Origin: Trichomonas vaginalis G3
Lineage: Eukaryota > Parabasalia > Trichomonadida > Trichomonadidae
Length of the DNA stretch: 64,000 nucleotides
Direction of reading: 5' to 3'
NCBI RefSeq assembly: GCF_026262505.1
Contig: NC_067204.1
Coordinates: 16,408,165 to 16,472,164 of the forward strand
Shown here one piece after another: positions 48,535 to 59,650 of the stretch. Within the stretch, counting starts at the first letter, position 1; each line of letters begins with the position of its first letter. The notes below the pieces were generated by a model, which saw only the letters and a program-made list of their open reading frames with translations, was not told the DNA's origin and made no database searches. Both the position numbers and the translations under genes were made by a program.

Positions 48535-48554
48535 AGTTTATTTGCTAAGTAAAA

Positions 48555-48785
48555 ATGTCAAAACTTCTTGAAAGATGTTTGAAGAAAAATAATATAGACT
48601 TTATTTCATGTAAAGGACTTTACACACTTTTGAACGATATGAAAGACCCTGTTTTGTTTGTTCGTGTAGACAAAGGAAAGTTCTATGTCTTTACAAAATA
48701 TTTGAACTTCTTAGACAGAGAACTTCAAGAAACGCCATGTGAAAGTTTAGATGAAGTTCTTCTCCACTTTCAGAAAAACTTTTAA
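48555..48785 (+). CDS. 76-aa Maverick protein (element C)
   Basis: Intact small protein MSKLLERCLKKNNIDFISC..., with a central DPVLFVRVDKGKFYVFTKY and an acidic C-terminus (ESLDEVLLHFQKNF). It lies between the 187-aa and minor capsid genes with about 10-20 bp on each side. Unrecognised; leader tttatttgctaagtaaaaATG. Confidence 0.6.
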   Translation: MSKLLERCLKKNNIDFISCKGLYTLLNDMKDPVLFVRVDKGKFYVFTKYLNFLDRELQETPCESLDEVLLHFQKNF

Positions 48786-48795
48786 ATATATATAA

Positions 48796-49593
48796 ATGGC
48801 AGAAGATATAATGGTTTATACTATTACGACTAAAAACCCTGAGTCATATAATTCTATAACAACAAACTTACAAAGTCCTCAAGGACGATATTGTAAACTA
48901 ACCTTAAACACAATGACGACTAAAGCCTGTTTTGCTCTTTTGACACCAGAAGACTTTATTGTTGTGAATGGTAAAAAATACTCCTTTGAAGATACTTACT
49001 CAGATATACCACCAACAGGTTTTGTTGACTTATTTAATACTTTAAGTACGGGTGTAACATGTGCTGCAACTAGAGCAGGTTTCATTATGTTTGGATGTCC
49101 GACTGAGTTTACTATAAACGATATGAGCTATAATACAAAACTTATTTCTGGTTTTTACTACCAACAGTTTCCTATAACAGGAAAAGGTGTCATACAAGGA
49201 ATGTCTATTCCATTGACATTAAGCACACCAATCTTATATATTGTTTCAAACTTAGGTTCAAAGTGTTATTCGAATGTCGACAGAAACTATTATGACCAAA
49301 AAATACTTATGCGTATAAACAATACTTTCTCTGCTGGTTTGCCTATTGTTCATTCGAATGCAGAATTTTCAACCTTAGTGAACTCAAACACTTTGGCAAG
49401 TATAACGTTGACATTAGTTGACGCAAACTTTGTTCCTGTAAAACTTTTATGTCCTATGTATTTGTCAATGACGGCAGAAAGTTTCGAATTGGAAGATGCA
49501 ACTGGTGAAAGTATTGTATTACAAGAACAACTTCAACAACAAATAGCTCAAGAACAACAAATGCAACAAATGCAACAACAAAGTCAAGAATAA
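48796..49593 (+). CDS. Candidate minor capsid (penton) protein (element C)
   Basis: 265 aa, nearly identical to the B copy apart from the length of its Q-rich tail (QQMQQMQQQSQE). Same reasoning: size, beta-rich composition and position beside SF3 helicase and capsid genes. Confidence 0.45.
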   Translation: MAEDIMVYTITTKNPESYNSITTNLQSPQGRYCKLTLNTMTTKACFALLTPEDFIVVNGKKYSFEDTYSDIPPTGFVDLFNTLSTGVTCAATRAGFIMFGCPTEFTINDMSYNTKLISGFYYQQFPITGKGVIQGMSIPLTLSTPILYIVSNLGSKCYSNVDRNYYDQKILMRINNTFSAGLPIVHSNAEFSTLVNSNTLASITLTLVDANFVPVKLLCPMYLSMTAESFELEDATGESIVLQEQLQQQIAQEQQMQQMQQQSQE

Positions 49594-49622
49594 AAAAAAT
49601 ATTTTTTTTTATTTTTATAAAA

Positions 49623-50858
49623 ATGTACAGAATAGATGTTTCAGATTTTTATGACTTCCAAGCATTCAGAAATATGTGTCCATTTCGAGACTATAACAAA
49701 GCAGTCGAGAATTTGAAACGTTTAGTCATTTATGTCGACTCTGCCCCAGAATGTTATGTTATGAAAGAATGGGATGTAGTCTTTAACAAACCTAAAGCGA
49801 CAATAGTTTCAGAACAAGAATGTAGACAGAAACTTAAGAAAATAAAAGTTGTACAAGTTGGAATGAAGATGTTAGATGCTTGGGATATCTTATTGTCAAA
49901 GTTAGAAGATTTTTCAGTTCGAGGTATAAAGTTCTATACACCTTCTCCAAACTTCTATTCTATCTTCACTGGATATAAATACGAACAAGTAGAATGGAAA
50001 GAAAATATTATAGAAGCTTGGTTAGACCATGTCAAAGAAATTATATGCAATGGAAACGAAAGAGTCTATGAGTATATCTTATGTTGGTTTGCAAACATCT
50101 TACAACATCCAAGTGCTAAAAATGAAACTGCTCTCATTATAATTGGAAAACAAGGAACTGGTAAGAACACATTCTTTACAGATATCTTGTGCAAACTGTT
50201 AGAAGGTTATTCGAATCCGAATATGACAAACTTAGAAAACATCTGTGGCAAGTTTAACTCCTCAATAGAGAATATGAAACTTATAGTTTGCAATGAACTT
50301 CAAAGTATAGATACAACAAAAGTTTTGAACTCAGATGCTTTGAAGAGTCTTATAACAGACAAAGTTGGAGTTGTTGAAAGAAAATATAAAGACCACAGAG
50401 TTTGTGAAAATGTTGCAAACTTCATTATGGTTTCAAACAATGCTGTTCCGATGAAATTAGAAAGTTCTGACAGAAGATATGTAGTTGTCAGAACGTCAGA
50501 TTCTCATATGCAAGATACAGAATATTTTGACGACTTAGCAGAAAGTTTGACATCTGACTTTTACAACCACTTGTTCTCATATTTTATGACATTAGATATT
50601 TCTAAGTTCAATCCAAGACAAATTCCACATACCGAAGAGAGACAAACATTGTTAGAAGCAAACAAGAGTGTATATGAACTGTTCATAGATGAAACTGACT
50701 TTGAGTGTTTAGATGAAAGGTCATTGTACGATTCGTATAAACAATATTGTCAAGAATATGGTTATATGACAGCGTCTAAACGAACATTCTTGGCAAATGT
50801 CAAAAGTCTTTTAGACATACAGAATGGTGTATATACAAAGAAAAATTTTTATGAGTAA
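49623..50858 (+). CDS. Superfamily 3 (D5-like) helicase (element C)
   Basis: 411 aa, intact, almost identical to B, with the Walker A, Walker B, motif C and arginine-finger residues all present. Its C-terminal domain is echoed by the next gene (50896-51216). Confidence 0.9.
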   Translation: MYRIDVSDFYDFQAFRNMCPFRDYNKAVENLKRLVIYVDSAPECYVMKEWDVVFNKPKATIVSEQECRQKLKKIKVVQVGMKMLDAWDILLSKLEDFSVRGIKFYTPSPNFYSIFTGYKYEQVEWKENIIEAWLDHVKEIICNGNERVYEYILCWFANILQHPSAKNETALIIIGKQGTGKNTFFTDILCKLLEGYSNPNMTNLENICGKFNSSIENMKLIVCNELQSIDTTKVLNSDALKSLITDKVGVVERKYKDHRVCENVANFIMVSNNAVPMKLESSDRRYVVVRTSDSHMQDTEYFDDLAESLTSDFYNHLFSYFMTLDISKFNPRQIPHTEERQTLLEANKSVYELFIDETDFECLDERSLYDSYKQYCQEYGYMTASKRTFLANVKSLLDIQNGVYTKKNFYE

Positions 50859-50895
50859 ATTTTAAAAAAAAATATTTTTTTATCCGATAGAAAAG

Positions 50896-51216
50896 ATGAC
50901 AGAAAAATTAACTTTTTACATAGCGCCAGACCCTTCTTGCCCACATCTTTTTAAGCCACAATATATAGACATAGAACTAAATAGAGAAAGCGAAATTCTA
51001 CAAACAGAAGAAACATATAGAGACCTAGATAACGAAAATGGATATGCGCTATTCTGGTTAGATTGTCCTTATGAAATGTATGAAAAAAAGGCTTTATATG
51101 AAGAATATAGAAAATATTGTCATGAAAACGATATAAGACCAAGCTCTAGAGAAAAATTCTATGCTGGTATAAAACATCTTTTCGAAGTTCGGAATGGCAA
51201 ATATAGAAAGAAATAA
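50896..51216 (+). CDS. 106-aa stand-alone helicase C-terminal-like domain (element C only)
   Basis: Residues about 50-106 (ALYEEYRKYCHENDIRPSSR, FYAGIKHLFEVRNGKYRKK) align with the SF3 helicase C-terminus (SLYDSYKQYCQEYGYMTASK, FLANVKSLLDIQNGVYTKK). The N-terminal half (TEKLTFYIAPDPSCPHLFKP) is unrelated. The leader (aaatatttttttatccgatagaaaagATG) duplicates that of the next gene. B has no such gene. It is diverged from the helicase, so it is more likely an acquired or old paralogous domain than a fresh duplication. It might modulate the helicase by mimicry. Confidence 0.65.
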   Translation: MTEKLTFYIAPDPSCPHLFKPQYIDIELNRESEILQTEETYRDLDNENGYALFWLDCPYEMYEKKALYEEYRKYCHENDIRPSSREKFYAGIKHLFEVRNGKYRKK

Positions 51217-51266
51217 TTTTTCTGAGTAAATTTTTTAAAAAAATATTTTTTTATCCGATAGAAAAG

Positions 51267-51687
51267 ATGACAAAATTCATCTCAGTAAACAAGTACATGT
51301 CAGGACTTAAAGAAGAACTAGACCCATTCACATATTTGAATGTTTACTTCTACCATTTTGAAAAGTCTTCATTCAGCAAAGTTTGGAACATCGAACCAGT
51401 TAAGTTTGCTATTGTGACTAAAAATGGTGCGAAATTTGAAGACTTAGACATAGAAGGTTTGTTAGCAGTCAAAGAAAGTTTTGACAGAAGGTTTTTCAAA
51501 CCTTAAAGAAGGCAAAGCATACAAACTTGTTATACCTTATGAACCAAAGAAAGCAGACGACTATGAATATTATGAGTCTAAAGTTGTAGAAGTTCAAGGT
51601 AAATTGGGTAAAAAGATTTTAGAGTCTAAGCCAGTGTTTGCTCCTAAAGAGGAAGAGAACATTGACATTGACCCAGAAATGTTCTAA
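51267..51687 (+). pseudogene. 139-aa protein gene, near-whole copy (element C)
   Basis: Counterpart of 32896-33315, near-identical, with about one break. Convergent with the 149-aa gene, 16 bp apart. Confidence 0.55.
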
Positions 51688-51703
51688 AAATAAAATTTTA
51701 TTT

Positions 51704-52153
51704 TTACATGTCAAATTTCTTTTTCTCTGGAACTGGTTCAGGTTCTTTCTTCTCTTCTACTTTCTTTTCTTTCTTTTCTTTCTTCTTCTTTTCTGGTGGA
51801 GTTATGTCAAATTTGGCGCAACTATATTTATGTAAAAGTTCTTTGTCCTTTAATAGCTCTTCTATTCTGTTTTCTATTTCATCTTCAAGAACAGCGCATG
51901 TGTCTTCTTTGCATTCTAAGAACTTTTGTTGGACTTCATCTTTCCAATCGGTGTCATCTCTGTCAACAAGTCTGTCATTGACAAATTTTAAGACTGCTCT
52001 GCTTAATGTTTTATGGTTCTTGTCATATTCCCAGAAACAGAACTTTAGAACAAATTCACCTTTCTTGTTTACACTATGTAAGATTTTATGGTCGACAGAT
52101 GTTTTGCTGTCAAAAAGTTTGTCTCGAATATAGATAGCGAAATCGCTAGACAT
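51704..52153 (-). CDS. 149-aa K/E-tailed Maverick protein (element C)
   Basis: Intact. N-terminal domain SSDFAIYIRDKLFDSKTSVD, an acidic helical middle (DDTDWKDEVQQKFLECKEDT) and a low-complexity K/E/P tail. Divergent from the packaging ATPase with a 36-bp spacer made almost entirely of A and T. Unrecognised; it could assist packaging. Confidence 0.6.
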   Translation of the reverse strand: MSSDFAIYIRDKLFDSKTSVDHKILHSVNKKGEFVLKFCFWEYDKNHKTLSRAVLKFVNDRLVDRDDTDWKDEVQQKFLECKEDTCAVLEDEIENRIEELLKDKELLHKYSCAKFDITPPEKKKKEKKEKKVEEKKEPEPVPEKKKFDM

Positions 52154-52189
52154 TTTCTAAAAGATAAAAATTTTAATTTTTCTAAAAAT

Positions 52190-53066
52190 ATGTTAGAAAA
52201 AAAGTTTGCTGACATTGACAAGAAATTTGAGAATGTTTTTAAACAAGAACAAGAGGAAGTTAGAAAATGCTCAGATAAAGCCTATACATGACAAGTTCTT
52301 ATTTGCTCAGAATGGTATAACAGGTCTAATTGCACCACCTGGGTCGGGTAAGACTTTCACTTATCTTAAAATGGCTGCACAACAACAAGAACTAGATGAG
52401 AAGAACCCATTCTATGAGTTAGTTGTTATTTGTAGTACTTCTGGTCAATTTGACCAAACCGTCAATTCGTTCAAAGATATTATAAAGAAGTCTAAGTTAG
52501 TATGTATAAAGGATACTGAGTTGTTAGATTGGATAAAGAAGTACCAAAGAAGGGTTTTGAAGTACAATGCTATAAATGAGTATATAAATTCGAAGTTTAA
52601 AGACCCAAATGAGGAAATGCAGAGAATATTAGAGAAGAAACACTTCAGAAACAAACAGAAAGAGATAGAATACATTTCGAAGAAATTGCAATCTTACGAT
52701 TGGAAGACATACCCTCATAGGTGTCTTCTTATCTTAGATGACTTTGCTTCTCATCCTTTGTTAAAGAACAGAGAACAAGATATGTGTCGAATTCTTAAGA
52801 AGCTCAGACACTTTAACATTTCAGTCGTAATATGTGTACAGACAGCAAAGAGTTTAAGTAAGGATGTTAAAAGAATACTTACTGACATTGTACTTTTCCC
52901 CGGATTGTCCGAAGACGATTTCATGGAACTTATGAAAGAGTCCATGGCAGGTAAGTTTGACAGACATGAACTATGGGAGAAGTACAAAGTCATACAAGAC
53001 CCTCATACTTCTTTCAGAATTCATATCTACGCGAACAAAGTTCAAATTGTAAAAAGTCAAGCTTGA
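52190..53066 (+). pseudogene. A32/FtsK-like DNA-packaging ATPase gene (element C)
   Basis: Clear Walker A (GLIAPPGSGKTFTYLK), Walker B (CLLILDDFASHP) and a following VVICVQTAKS sensor, the order seen in viral genome-packaging ATPases of the HerA/FtsK class (poxvirus A32 type). Such enzymes pump DNA into preformed capsids. Nearly whole: the ATPase core is open, with about one break near the 5' end. Convergent with the KilA-N gene. Confidence 0.82.
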
Positions 53067-53082
53067 AAAATAAATGGTTCAT

Positions 53083-53928
53083 CTACCCTACTTGTTTGAA
53101 GTTGTCAAAATACTCTGTTATTTTTTCTTTCAGTAGCGGTAAGTCTTCTTTGAAGGTAAGTATTGTACAACCTTTCATATCATAGTGTGTTTGAGGTAAC
53201 GTATCTTGAACTATTTGTTTCACATCTTCATTTGGAGTCATTGAAATCGGTAAGTTTTCGCGATAGAACCAATTTCTGTCAGATTTGTAAATCTTAGCAA
53301 GGTCGTAAAAGCTTTTGTTGTTTCTTCTGACTAAATGCAACATAACCATATCTTTATCTTCTTCTTTCTCCAACTCTTCAGTATAAATCATATACTTATA
53401 GTTCTTTTCCTTTCCTTTTGGTACCGAACGTGGTATTCTTTTCTGAATGTTTTTGTCTTTTGCTTCAATGACTTCATCTTTTGCTTCAATGACTTCATCT
53501 TTTGCTTGAAGTTTCTTTTCCATCTCTTCACGTTCTTGTCTATGAATTTCGTCAAGAAGTTTGTAAACATGCCATGCATAACGAGGCGAAGCCCACATTG
53601 CAACTGCATTTACTAAAAGTCTATGTACATAATATCCTCTTAAATTTATTGGCAAATTTTTACGATTTTCATGTGTTTTATGCAAGACCGAAAAAAGTCG
53701 GTCTAGAGAAATTTCACTCAAAAGTTCTTGTGTGCTTTGGTTTTTGAACCAGTCGTCTGCGTGTTTAGTGTCTGGAGCAAAACATGCTGTCAAAATACTT
53801 TGCATTTGGTACATATCGTCTTTGACCGAACGAATGAGACGTAACTGTTTGTTAAACTGAACCCACTCATATTCTTCATTTATAGCTTCATGAACGATAG
53901 CAGTTGTTGTGTTCTCTGATGTTGACAT
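53083..53928 (-). CDS. KilA-N domain protein (element C)
   Basis: 281 aa, intact, starting MSTSENTTTAIVHEAINEE. Compared with B it has a longer coiled-coil linker made of repeated EAKDEVI units. Otherwise same architecture: KilA-N core (YVHRLLVNAVAMWASPRYAW) and a C-terminal virus-type domain. Confidence 0.72.
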   Translation of the reverse strand: MSTSENTTTAIVHEAINEEYEWVQFNKQLRLIRSVKDDMYQMQSILTACFAPDTKHADDWFKNQSTQELLSEISLDRLFSVLHKTHENRKNLPINLRGYYVHRLLVNAVAMWASPRYAWHVYKLLDEIHRQEREEMEKKLQAKDEVIEAKDEVIEAKDKNIQKRIPRSVPKGKEKNYKYMIYTEELEKEEDKDMVMLHLVRRNNKSFYDLAKIYKSDRNWFYRENLPISMTPNEDVKQIVQDTLPQTHYDMKGCTILTFKEDLPLLKEKITEYFDNFKQVG

Positions 53929-55293
53929 ATCTGTCCTTACATACAAAATAAAAAAATAAATAAAAATAAAACTAACTTTATTTTTTCTATCTTAAGGAAA
54001 TTCATGATTTTCATAGAGTTTTGGCGACTAAGGTTTCTTACGTACTCGCTGTTCTTCACTGTTTTCGTACGGAATCTCTTCCCTCGGAAAACCGAGGGAA
54101 GCAATCTTATGCCATTTTACTCAGATTTTTGTGCTGAATTCAGCAAAAATATATTTTAGGGTAGAAGGTTAGATCTCACCTGTTTTCTCACCTGTTTTTT
54201 CACCTCGTGAATTTTCATGAATTTTCCCGAAATAAAAAATAAAGTTAGTTTTATTTCATTTATTTTGTATGTAAAGACATGATTTCAGGGATTTTTTTGA
54301 CGAAGTGAACGTTGACACTTCGTCAAAAAATAACAGTTATATAATGAAAAAGTGTCATTTTTTTTCATTTTTTTCATTTGACGAGAATGTCGGGTAGATG
54401 GTTAGATCTAACCTGTTTTCTAACCTGTTTTCTAACATGGTCTAAAACACACAAAACTCATGATTTTTGGTCATTTTTCAGCAAAAATATATTTTAGGGT
54501 AGAAGGTTAGATCTAACCTCATTTCTAACCTGTTTTCTCACCTGTTTTCTAACATGGTCTAAAACACACAAAACTCATGATTTTTGGTCATTTTTCAGCA
54601 AAAATATATTTTAGGGTAGAAGGTTAGATCTAACCTCTTTTCTAACCTCTTTTCTACCCTCTTGAATTTGTCATGATTTCATCGTACATGTTTTGTCAAG
54701 ACTTCTTCGTAAATGTTTTGTCAAGACTTCTTCGTAATGAGTGTAAAGGACCCAAAAATATAATTTAGGGTAGAAGGTTAGATCTAACCTCTTTTCTAAC
54801 CTCTTTTCTACCCTCTTGAATTTTCATGATTTCATCGTACATGTTTTGTCAAACATGAACGTAAATGTTTTGTCAAGACTTCTTCGTACATGTTTTGTCA
54901 AGACTTCTTCGTACATGTTTTGTCAAGACTTCTTCGTAAATGTTTTGTCAAGACTTCTTCGTAAATGTTTTGTCAAGACTTCTTCATCGTAATGAGCGTA
55001 AATCAGACAAAAATAATGTTTATGTTAGCATGTTAGATCTAACACGTTTTCTCACCTCTTTTCTAACATGGTCTAAAACACACAAAACTCATGAATTTTC
55101 GTGAATTTCCTTAAGATAGAAAAAATATATTTTATGTTAGAATGTTAGATCTAACACGTTTTCTAACACGTTTTCTAACATGGTCTAAAACACACAAAAC
55201 TCATGAAATTTCATACGGAATTCAGCAAAAATAAAGTTTATGTTAACATGTTAGATCTAACACGTTTTCTAACACGTTTTCTAACATAACTAT
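53929..55293. repeat. Repeat block between KilA-N and 312-aa genes (element C)
   Basis: Contains the KilA-N leader, the perfect hairpin cttccctcgg-aaaa-ccgagggaag (54078-54101) and a hairpin mini-ORF unit (arms 54293-54307 and 54316-54330). Several TTAGATCTAAC modules and minisatellite copies (about 54670-54740 and 54830-55010) follow. Same organisation as 29448-30694 in B, inverted. No gene is seen. Confidence 0.75.
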
Positions 55294-56235
55294 TTACAAG
55301 CGTTTTACATGGTATATGTTGCGATGGTTCATGACTTTAAACAGTTTTGTAGCTTCTATTTCTTCGCTGAGGATATCGAATGTTTTAACTATGCCGAAGG
55401 TTTCTTTATACTTCTTCTTGACGTCAGATAGAAGGAAATCTTCTGCTGTTGGATAGTTTTTGTTCAGAAATTCTAACATGTCCATTTTATTTTCTACCGG
55501 CTTCTCTGCTTCTTTCTTTAAGTCTGCATAGTCGTTTCTCATACGTTCTATCTCTTTGACGGAGTAGTTATATTTCCTCATTGCTGCTTTACATTTAGAA
55601 CATTGCGGGTTCATTTTTGCGTTATACATTGAAATAAAACCAGCTAAAACAACTAAAGCGTCAATGGTTTTCTTCATCTCAAACATAGCGGGTCTTATTT
55701 GTTCATTCCATACTTTGCCTCTTTTATCTTTATCTCTTATCTGCCATACACATTCAGCAACTAACGAAACAAAGTTGTCGTAGGTCTTAAATTCTTCGGA
55801 TTTATATATGTCAGAGATGTTCTTATATACCATGTCGCAATCTTTGTCCATAACTTTATGGTTGCAATGAAATCCTAGAAACTCATAGTTTACCTTTCGT
55901 ATGAACTTCTTTATTTCTACTGAGTCAGTTGCTTTGACTTCTATTTCGTCGAATTCAGGAATAGTGAGTTTTTGTTGTTGAATTTCAGGCAATTTGGGTA
56001 AATGGTCAATAATGTCCTGCATTTCATAAAGATACTGTTCATTTGTTTCATCTTTCGCACTACAGTCTAAATTACATGTTAAAAGTTCTTGCTTTATCTT
56101 CTGGATTTCTGTTTCGAAAGTATATGAAGAAGGAATGAAGCTTTTCATTTCTACTAACATAGATGTTGGATTCATGACTAACGAGTTTGGTGCTGTTGTT
56201 GTTTGAAGTGTTGTTGTGCCGATTGTTGAAATCAT
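55294..56235 (-). CDS. 313-aa Maverick protein with CxxC motif (element C)
   Basis: Intact counterpart of the B 312-aa protein, starting MISTIGTTTLQTTTAP, with the same CSKCK pair and C-terminal possible winged-helix region. Differences cluster around the residues just before CSKCK (here FISMYNAKMNPQ). Confidence 0.65.
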   Translation of the reverse strand: MISTIGTTTLQTTTAPNSLVMNPTSMLVEMKSFIPSSYTFETEIQKIKQELLTCNLDCSAKDETNEQYLYEMQDIIDHLPKLPEIQQQKLTIPEFDEIEVKATDSVEIKKFIRKVNYEFLGFHCNHKVMDKDCDMVYKNISDIYKSEEFKTYDNFVSLVAECVWQIRDKDKRGKVWNEQIRPAMFEMKKTIDALVVLAGFISMYNAKMNPQCSKCKAAMRKYNYSVKEIERMRNDYADLKKEAEKPVENKMDMLEFLNKNYPTAEDFLLSDVKKKYKETFGIVKTFDILSEEIEATKLFKVMNHRNIYHVKRL

Positions 56236-57239
56236 ATCTTTTATACAAAATAAAAAAAAATAAAAAAATAAAACTAACTTTATTTTTTATTTCGGGAAAA
56301 TTCATGAAAATTCACGAGGTGAAAAAAGAGGTGAAAAAACATTTACGAAGAAGTCTTGACAAAACATTTACGAAGAAGTCATGAAAATTCAAGAGGTTAG
56401 AAAACGTGTTAGAAAACGTGTTAGATCTAACATTCTAACATAAACTTTATTTTTGGTGTAAATTTCATGAAAATTCAAGAGGTGAAAAAAGAGGTGAAAA
56501 ACGTGTTAGATCTAACCATCTACCCGACATTCTCGTCAAATACAAAAAAATGAAAAAAATGACACTTTTTCATTAGATAACTGTTATTTTTTGACGAAGT
56601 GAAGAGTAACATTTCGTCAAAAAAATCCCTGAAATCATATCTTACATACAAAAAAATACAAAAAAATGACACTTTTTCATTAGATAACTGTTATTTTTTG
56701 ACGAAGTGAAGAGTAACACTTCGTCAAAAAAATCCCTGAAATCATATCTTACATACAAAAAATGAAGAATAAATGAAATAAAACTAACTTTATTTTTTCT
56801 ATCTTAAGGAAATTCATGAAAATTCAAGAGGGTAGAAAAGAGGTTAGAAAAGAGGTTAGATCTAACCTTCTACCCTAAATTATATTTTTGGGTCCTTTAC
56901 ACTCATTACGAAGAAGTCTTGACAAAACATTTACGAAGAAGTCTTGACAAAACATTTACGAAGAAATCATGACAAAACATGTACGATGAAATCATGACAA
57001 AACATTTACGAAGAAGTCATGACAAATTCAAGAGGGTAGAAAAGAGGTTAGAAAAGAGGTTAGATCTAACCTTCTACCCTAAATTATATTTTTGGGTCCT
57101 TTACACTCATTACGAAGAAGTCTTGACAAAACATTTACGAAGAAGTCTTGACAAAACATTTACGAAGAAGTCATGACAAATTCAAGAGGGTAGAAAAGAG
57201 GTGAGAAAAGAGGTTAGATCTAACCTTCTACCCTAAATT
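56236..57239. repeat. Repeat block between 313-aa and proline-rich genes (element C)
   Basis: Leader of the 313-aa gene, TTAGATCTAAC modules, two inverted hairpin mini-ORF units (stems 56587-56624 and 56694-56731, 107 bp apart) and minisatellite copies (about 56340-56380, 56905-57020 and 57110-57180). It mirrors 27121-28508 in B. No gene is seen. Confidence 0.75.
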
Positions 57240-57552
57240 ATATTTTTGGGTCCGGGAACAACTTTCTCTCAATAGGGGCTGTAGCGTACTCTTTGCGTAA
57301 GCGGTTCAGACCTTCTTCGAACTCTTGGTCTCTCTTCGATTTGGACTGAGATTGGAATTGCTGGAACATCCAAGGGTTGGGGCAGTAAGGCATAGGCTGA
57401 GGAGGGTAGTTCGGGAAGCCTTGTGGTGGGTAGTAACCTTGAGGTGGAAATTGGTAGAAATTCGGAGGTACTTGCTGGAACTGAGGTGCAGGGGCTGGTT
57501 CTTTAGGTTCCTCTGGTTTGGGAATGGACTGGGTTGGTGGGACGTGAGACAT
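57240..57552 (-). CDS. Proline/glutamine-rich protein (element C)
   Basis: About 104 aa, starting MSHVPPTQSIPKPEEP, with the same FPPQGYYPPQG core and KSKRDQEFEEG tail as the B copy. It lacks one short Q/P stretch and has a different extreme C-terminus, where the gene runs into the repeat block. GC-richer codon use than its neighbours. Confidence 0.55.
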
Positions 57553-57843
57553 TCGTTTGTGTCCTGTCGGAAGGAAGAACTTTTCCTGTCGGAAGGAAGA
57601 ACTTTTTCTGTTGGAAGGAAAAACTTTTCCTGTCGGAAGGAAAAACTTTTTCTGTCGGAAGGAAAAACTTTTTCTGTCGGAAGGAAAAACTTTTTCTGAA
57701 GTTCGACCAAAAAGTTCTCAATTTTCGAAAATTTGAATGGTTTACGGACGGACAACTGGAAGAGTTCTTCCTGTCGTCGGGAAAAATTTTTTCTGTCGGA
57801 AGGAAAATTTTTTCCAGTTGTCGGGAAAATATTTTCCTGTCGG
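57553..57843. repeat. 22-bp tandem repeats between divergent genes (element C)
   Basis: Same block as 26482-26772: gaaggaaaaactttttctgtcg-type 22-bp units, plus inverted diverged units next to the 124-aa gene. Confidence 0.75.
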
Positions 57844-58218
57844 ATGGAAGGACTCGGAATGCCAGAAGGATTTGACGAGGCAATTTACCTAATTTAAATT
57901 AACGACTGCGTAAAAGACTACTTGCGCAAGGTCATGAAGCCCAAGGTCAAGTTCACCGCTATTTCTGGAAGGGCTGCCTTGAATCTCGAGACTTCGACTG
58001 GAATTCCAATTCAAATACCAGAAAACACTCCTTTCGACGACATAAAGGACGCCAAAAGAGAAGCTCTTGTTAAGTTCCTAAACAAACGTCCTTGGATAAA
58101 AATACCAAACAAGGAGAACCCCCTACCCCATATGAAATTGGCAATTCAGTCTCTCCTTCGCTTCTCGGGTCAGCCGTTCTTCATAACCTGTGAAGGCGAC
58201 ATCCAACCAGTTCAGTAA
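57844..58218 (+). pseudogene. 124-aa protein gene, broken copy (element C)
   Basis: Same length of gene as 26107-26481 and a conserved C-terminus (RFSGQPFFITCEGDIQPVQ), with amino-acid differences in the middle (e.g. ENTPFDDIKDAKREALVKFL). The middle is more diverged from B than in most element genes. Broken with about one break. Confidence 0.6.
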
Positions 58219-58353
58219 ACCTTAACGTTTAACTTCACTTTTTTATGTTTTTTGTGAAAGTTTAAAATAAATTGTTTTCATGAGTTTTCTACGATGTTAG
58301 AAAAGTGGTTAGAAAACGTGTTAGATCTAACATGCTAACATAAACATTATTTT

Positions 58354-59219
58354 TCAATACTTTTTCAGCACTTTTCCGTAGTTATATATGAAAGACAATT
58401 CGAGATAAAAGTCATAGTACAATGGAATAATATGTTGCACACCATTTGTTGTGAAACCAAACTTGAAAGTCAGAGAAACTGTTACTAGGTGGTTCGTAGA
58501 ATTTAGAAGCAAAGTCATAAAAGTCCTTACCAATACATAGAAAAACTATTGTTGCTTGAACTGAAACTTGCATGACACATAACATTTTGAGGGTCAAACA
58601 CGTTTCTATAAACTGTCAAATCTGCTGGTGGAAGTATAAATTTAAATGGACCATCTGGTGGTAATGGTTCGTTCTGGTTTAGTAACCGAAGAAATTGTGC
58701 CCAAGAACGTTTGTCTACTTTCCAAAATAAAAACTCTGTATCTCTTGGAGGGTTAATTTCAATCTTTTGAAATGAAACGGTGGAGTTCATCTTGTCATAT
58801 TCTAGTTTCAGATAGTATGTTTCCATTTAGTAAAGAGTCGTATTTTTTCTTGAAATTCCCAATAATATTTGTTCATTTGAGTTTGAAAGTCATTTAGAGT
58901 TTTCTCAAGACTTTCGTTCTGAACGAACTGTAAAGATTCTCATTTCGTCAAATTTGTCTATTAGACCTCAGAACCTTTATACTGCCCATGAAAATATACT
59001 GCGAACATAAATGCGTTTAGTTCTATTTGAAAACAAAACTCTTCTAAATCCTATTGCCTTTGCATCTGAAGGACTTTGAAGCCAACGAATTGGATAGTCA
59101 AACCTGTATACTCGGGATGAAATTTCTTCATCTGAAATAGTCCTACCAGCATTTGTAAAGATATAGTCTAACGGTTTTGTATCTGCTACTTTTGTTCTTT
59201 GTTTTTCAACCTGAAGCAT
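58354..59219 (-). pseudogene. 286-aa protein gene, broken copy (element C)
   Basis: Near-identical to 2810-3670 and 25110-25970. Broken with several breaks. Confidence 0.7.
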
Positions 59220-59324
59220 TTAATATATGTAAAAATATATTGTTTTAAAATGGTATGCCATTTCATATTTCTCATCTAACAAACAAGTTTCCCAACGGTC
59301 TTCTCCAACAAACTCAGCGTACAT
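59220..59324 (-). CDS. 34-aa conserved micro-ORF (element C)
   Basis: Third copy of MYAEFVGEDRWETC...YFYIY; same frame and position, even though both neighbouring genes are broken here. Confidence 0.5.
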   Translation of the reverse strand: MYAEFVGEDRWETCLLDEKYEMAYHFKTIYFYIY

Positions 59325-59370
59325 TTCAAATAAAATAAAAAAAATGTCACTTTTTTGAAAAATAAATTTT

Positions 59371-59621
59371 TTATTTCATGCAATGTTTAACACATCGAAA
59401 GGCATGTCCATAAGACGTTCTTCTTCTAACCTCTCTAGTCTGTTTGGATAATTGGCACGTGCTGTTTCCAAATCCATTTCGTAGCGAAGACCAGACAATT
59501 TGTCATAGACTTTTATGGGTCTTCCCTTCCTATATTTAAACTTCTTCGAAACTCTCCAACCATATCTTTGCAACTCTGCTTTTATTCTAGCAGATTTTCT
59601 ATCCATTCTATATGGGGGCAT
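59371..59621 (-). pseudogene. DNA polymerase gene remnant (element C)
   Basis: Short remnant closely similar to the one in B (24709-24960), beginning MPPYRMDRKSARIK. No palm motifs present. Confidence 0.8.
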
Positions 59622-59650
59622 TTTTATAAAAATAAAAAAATATTTTTTCT

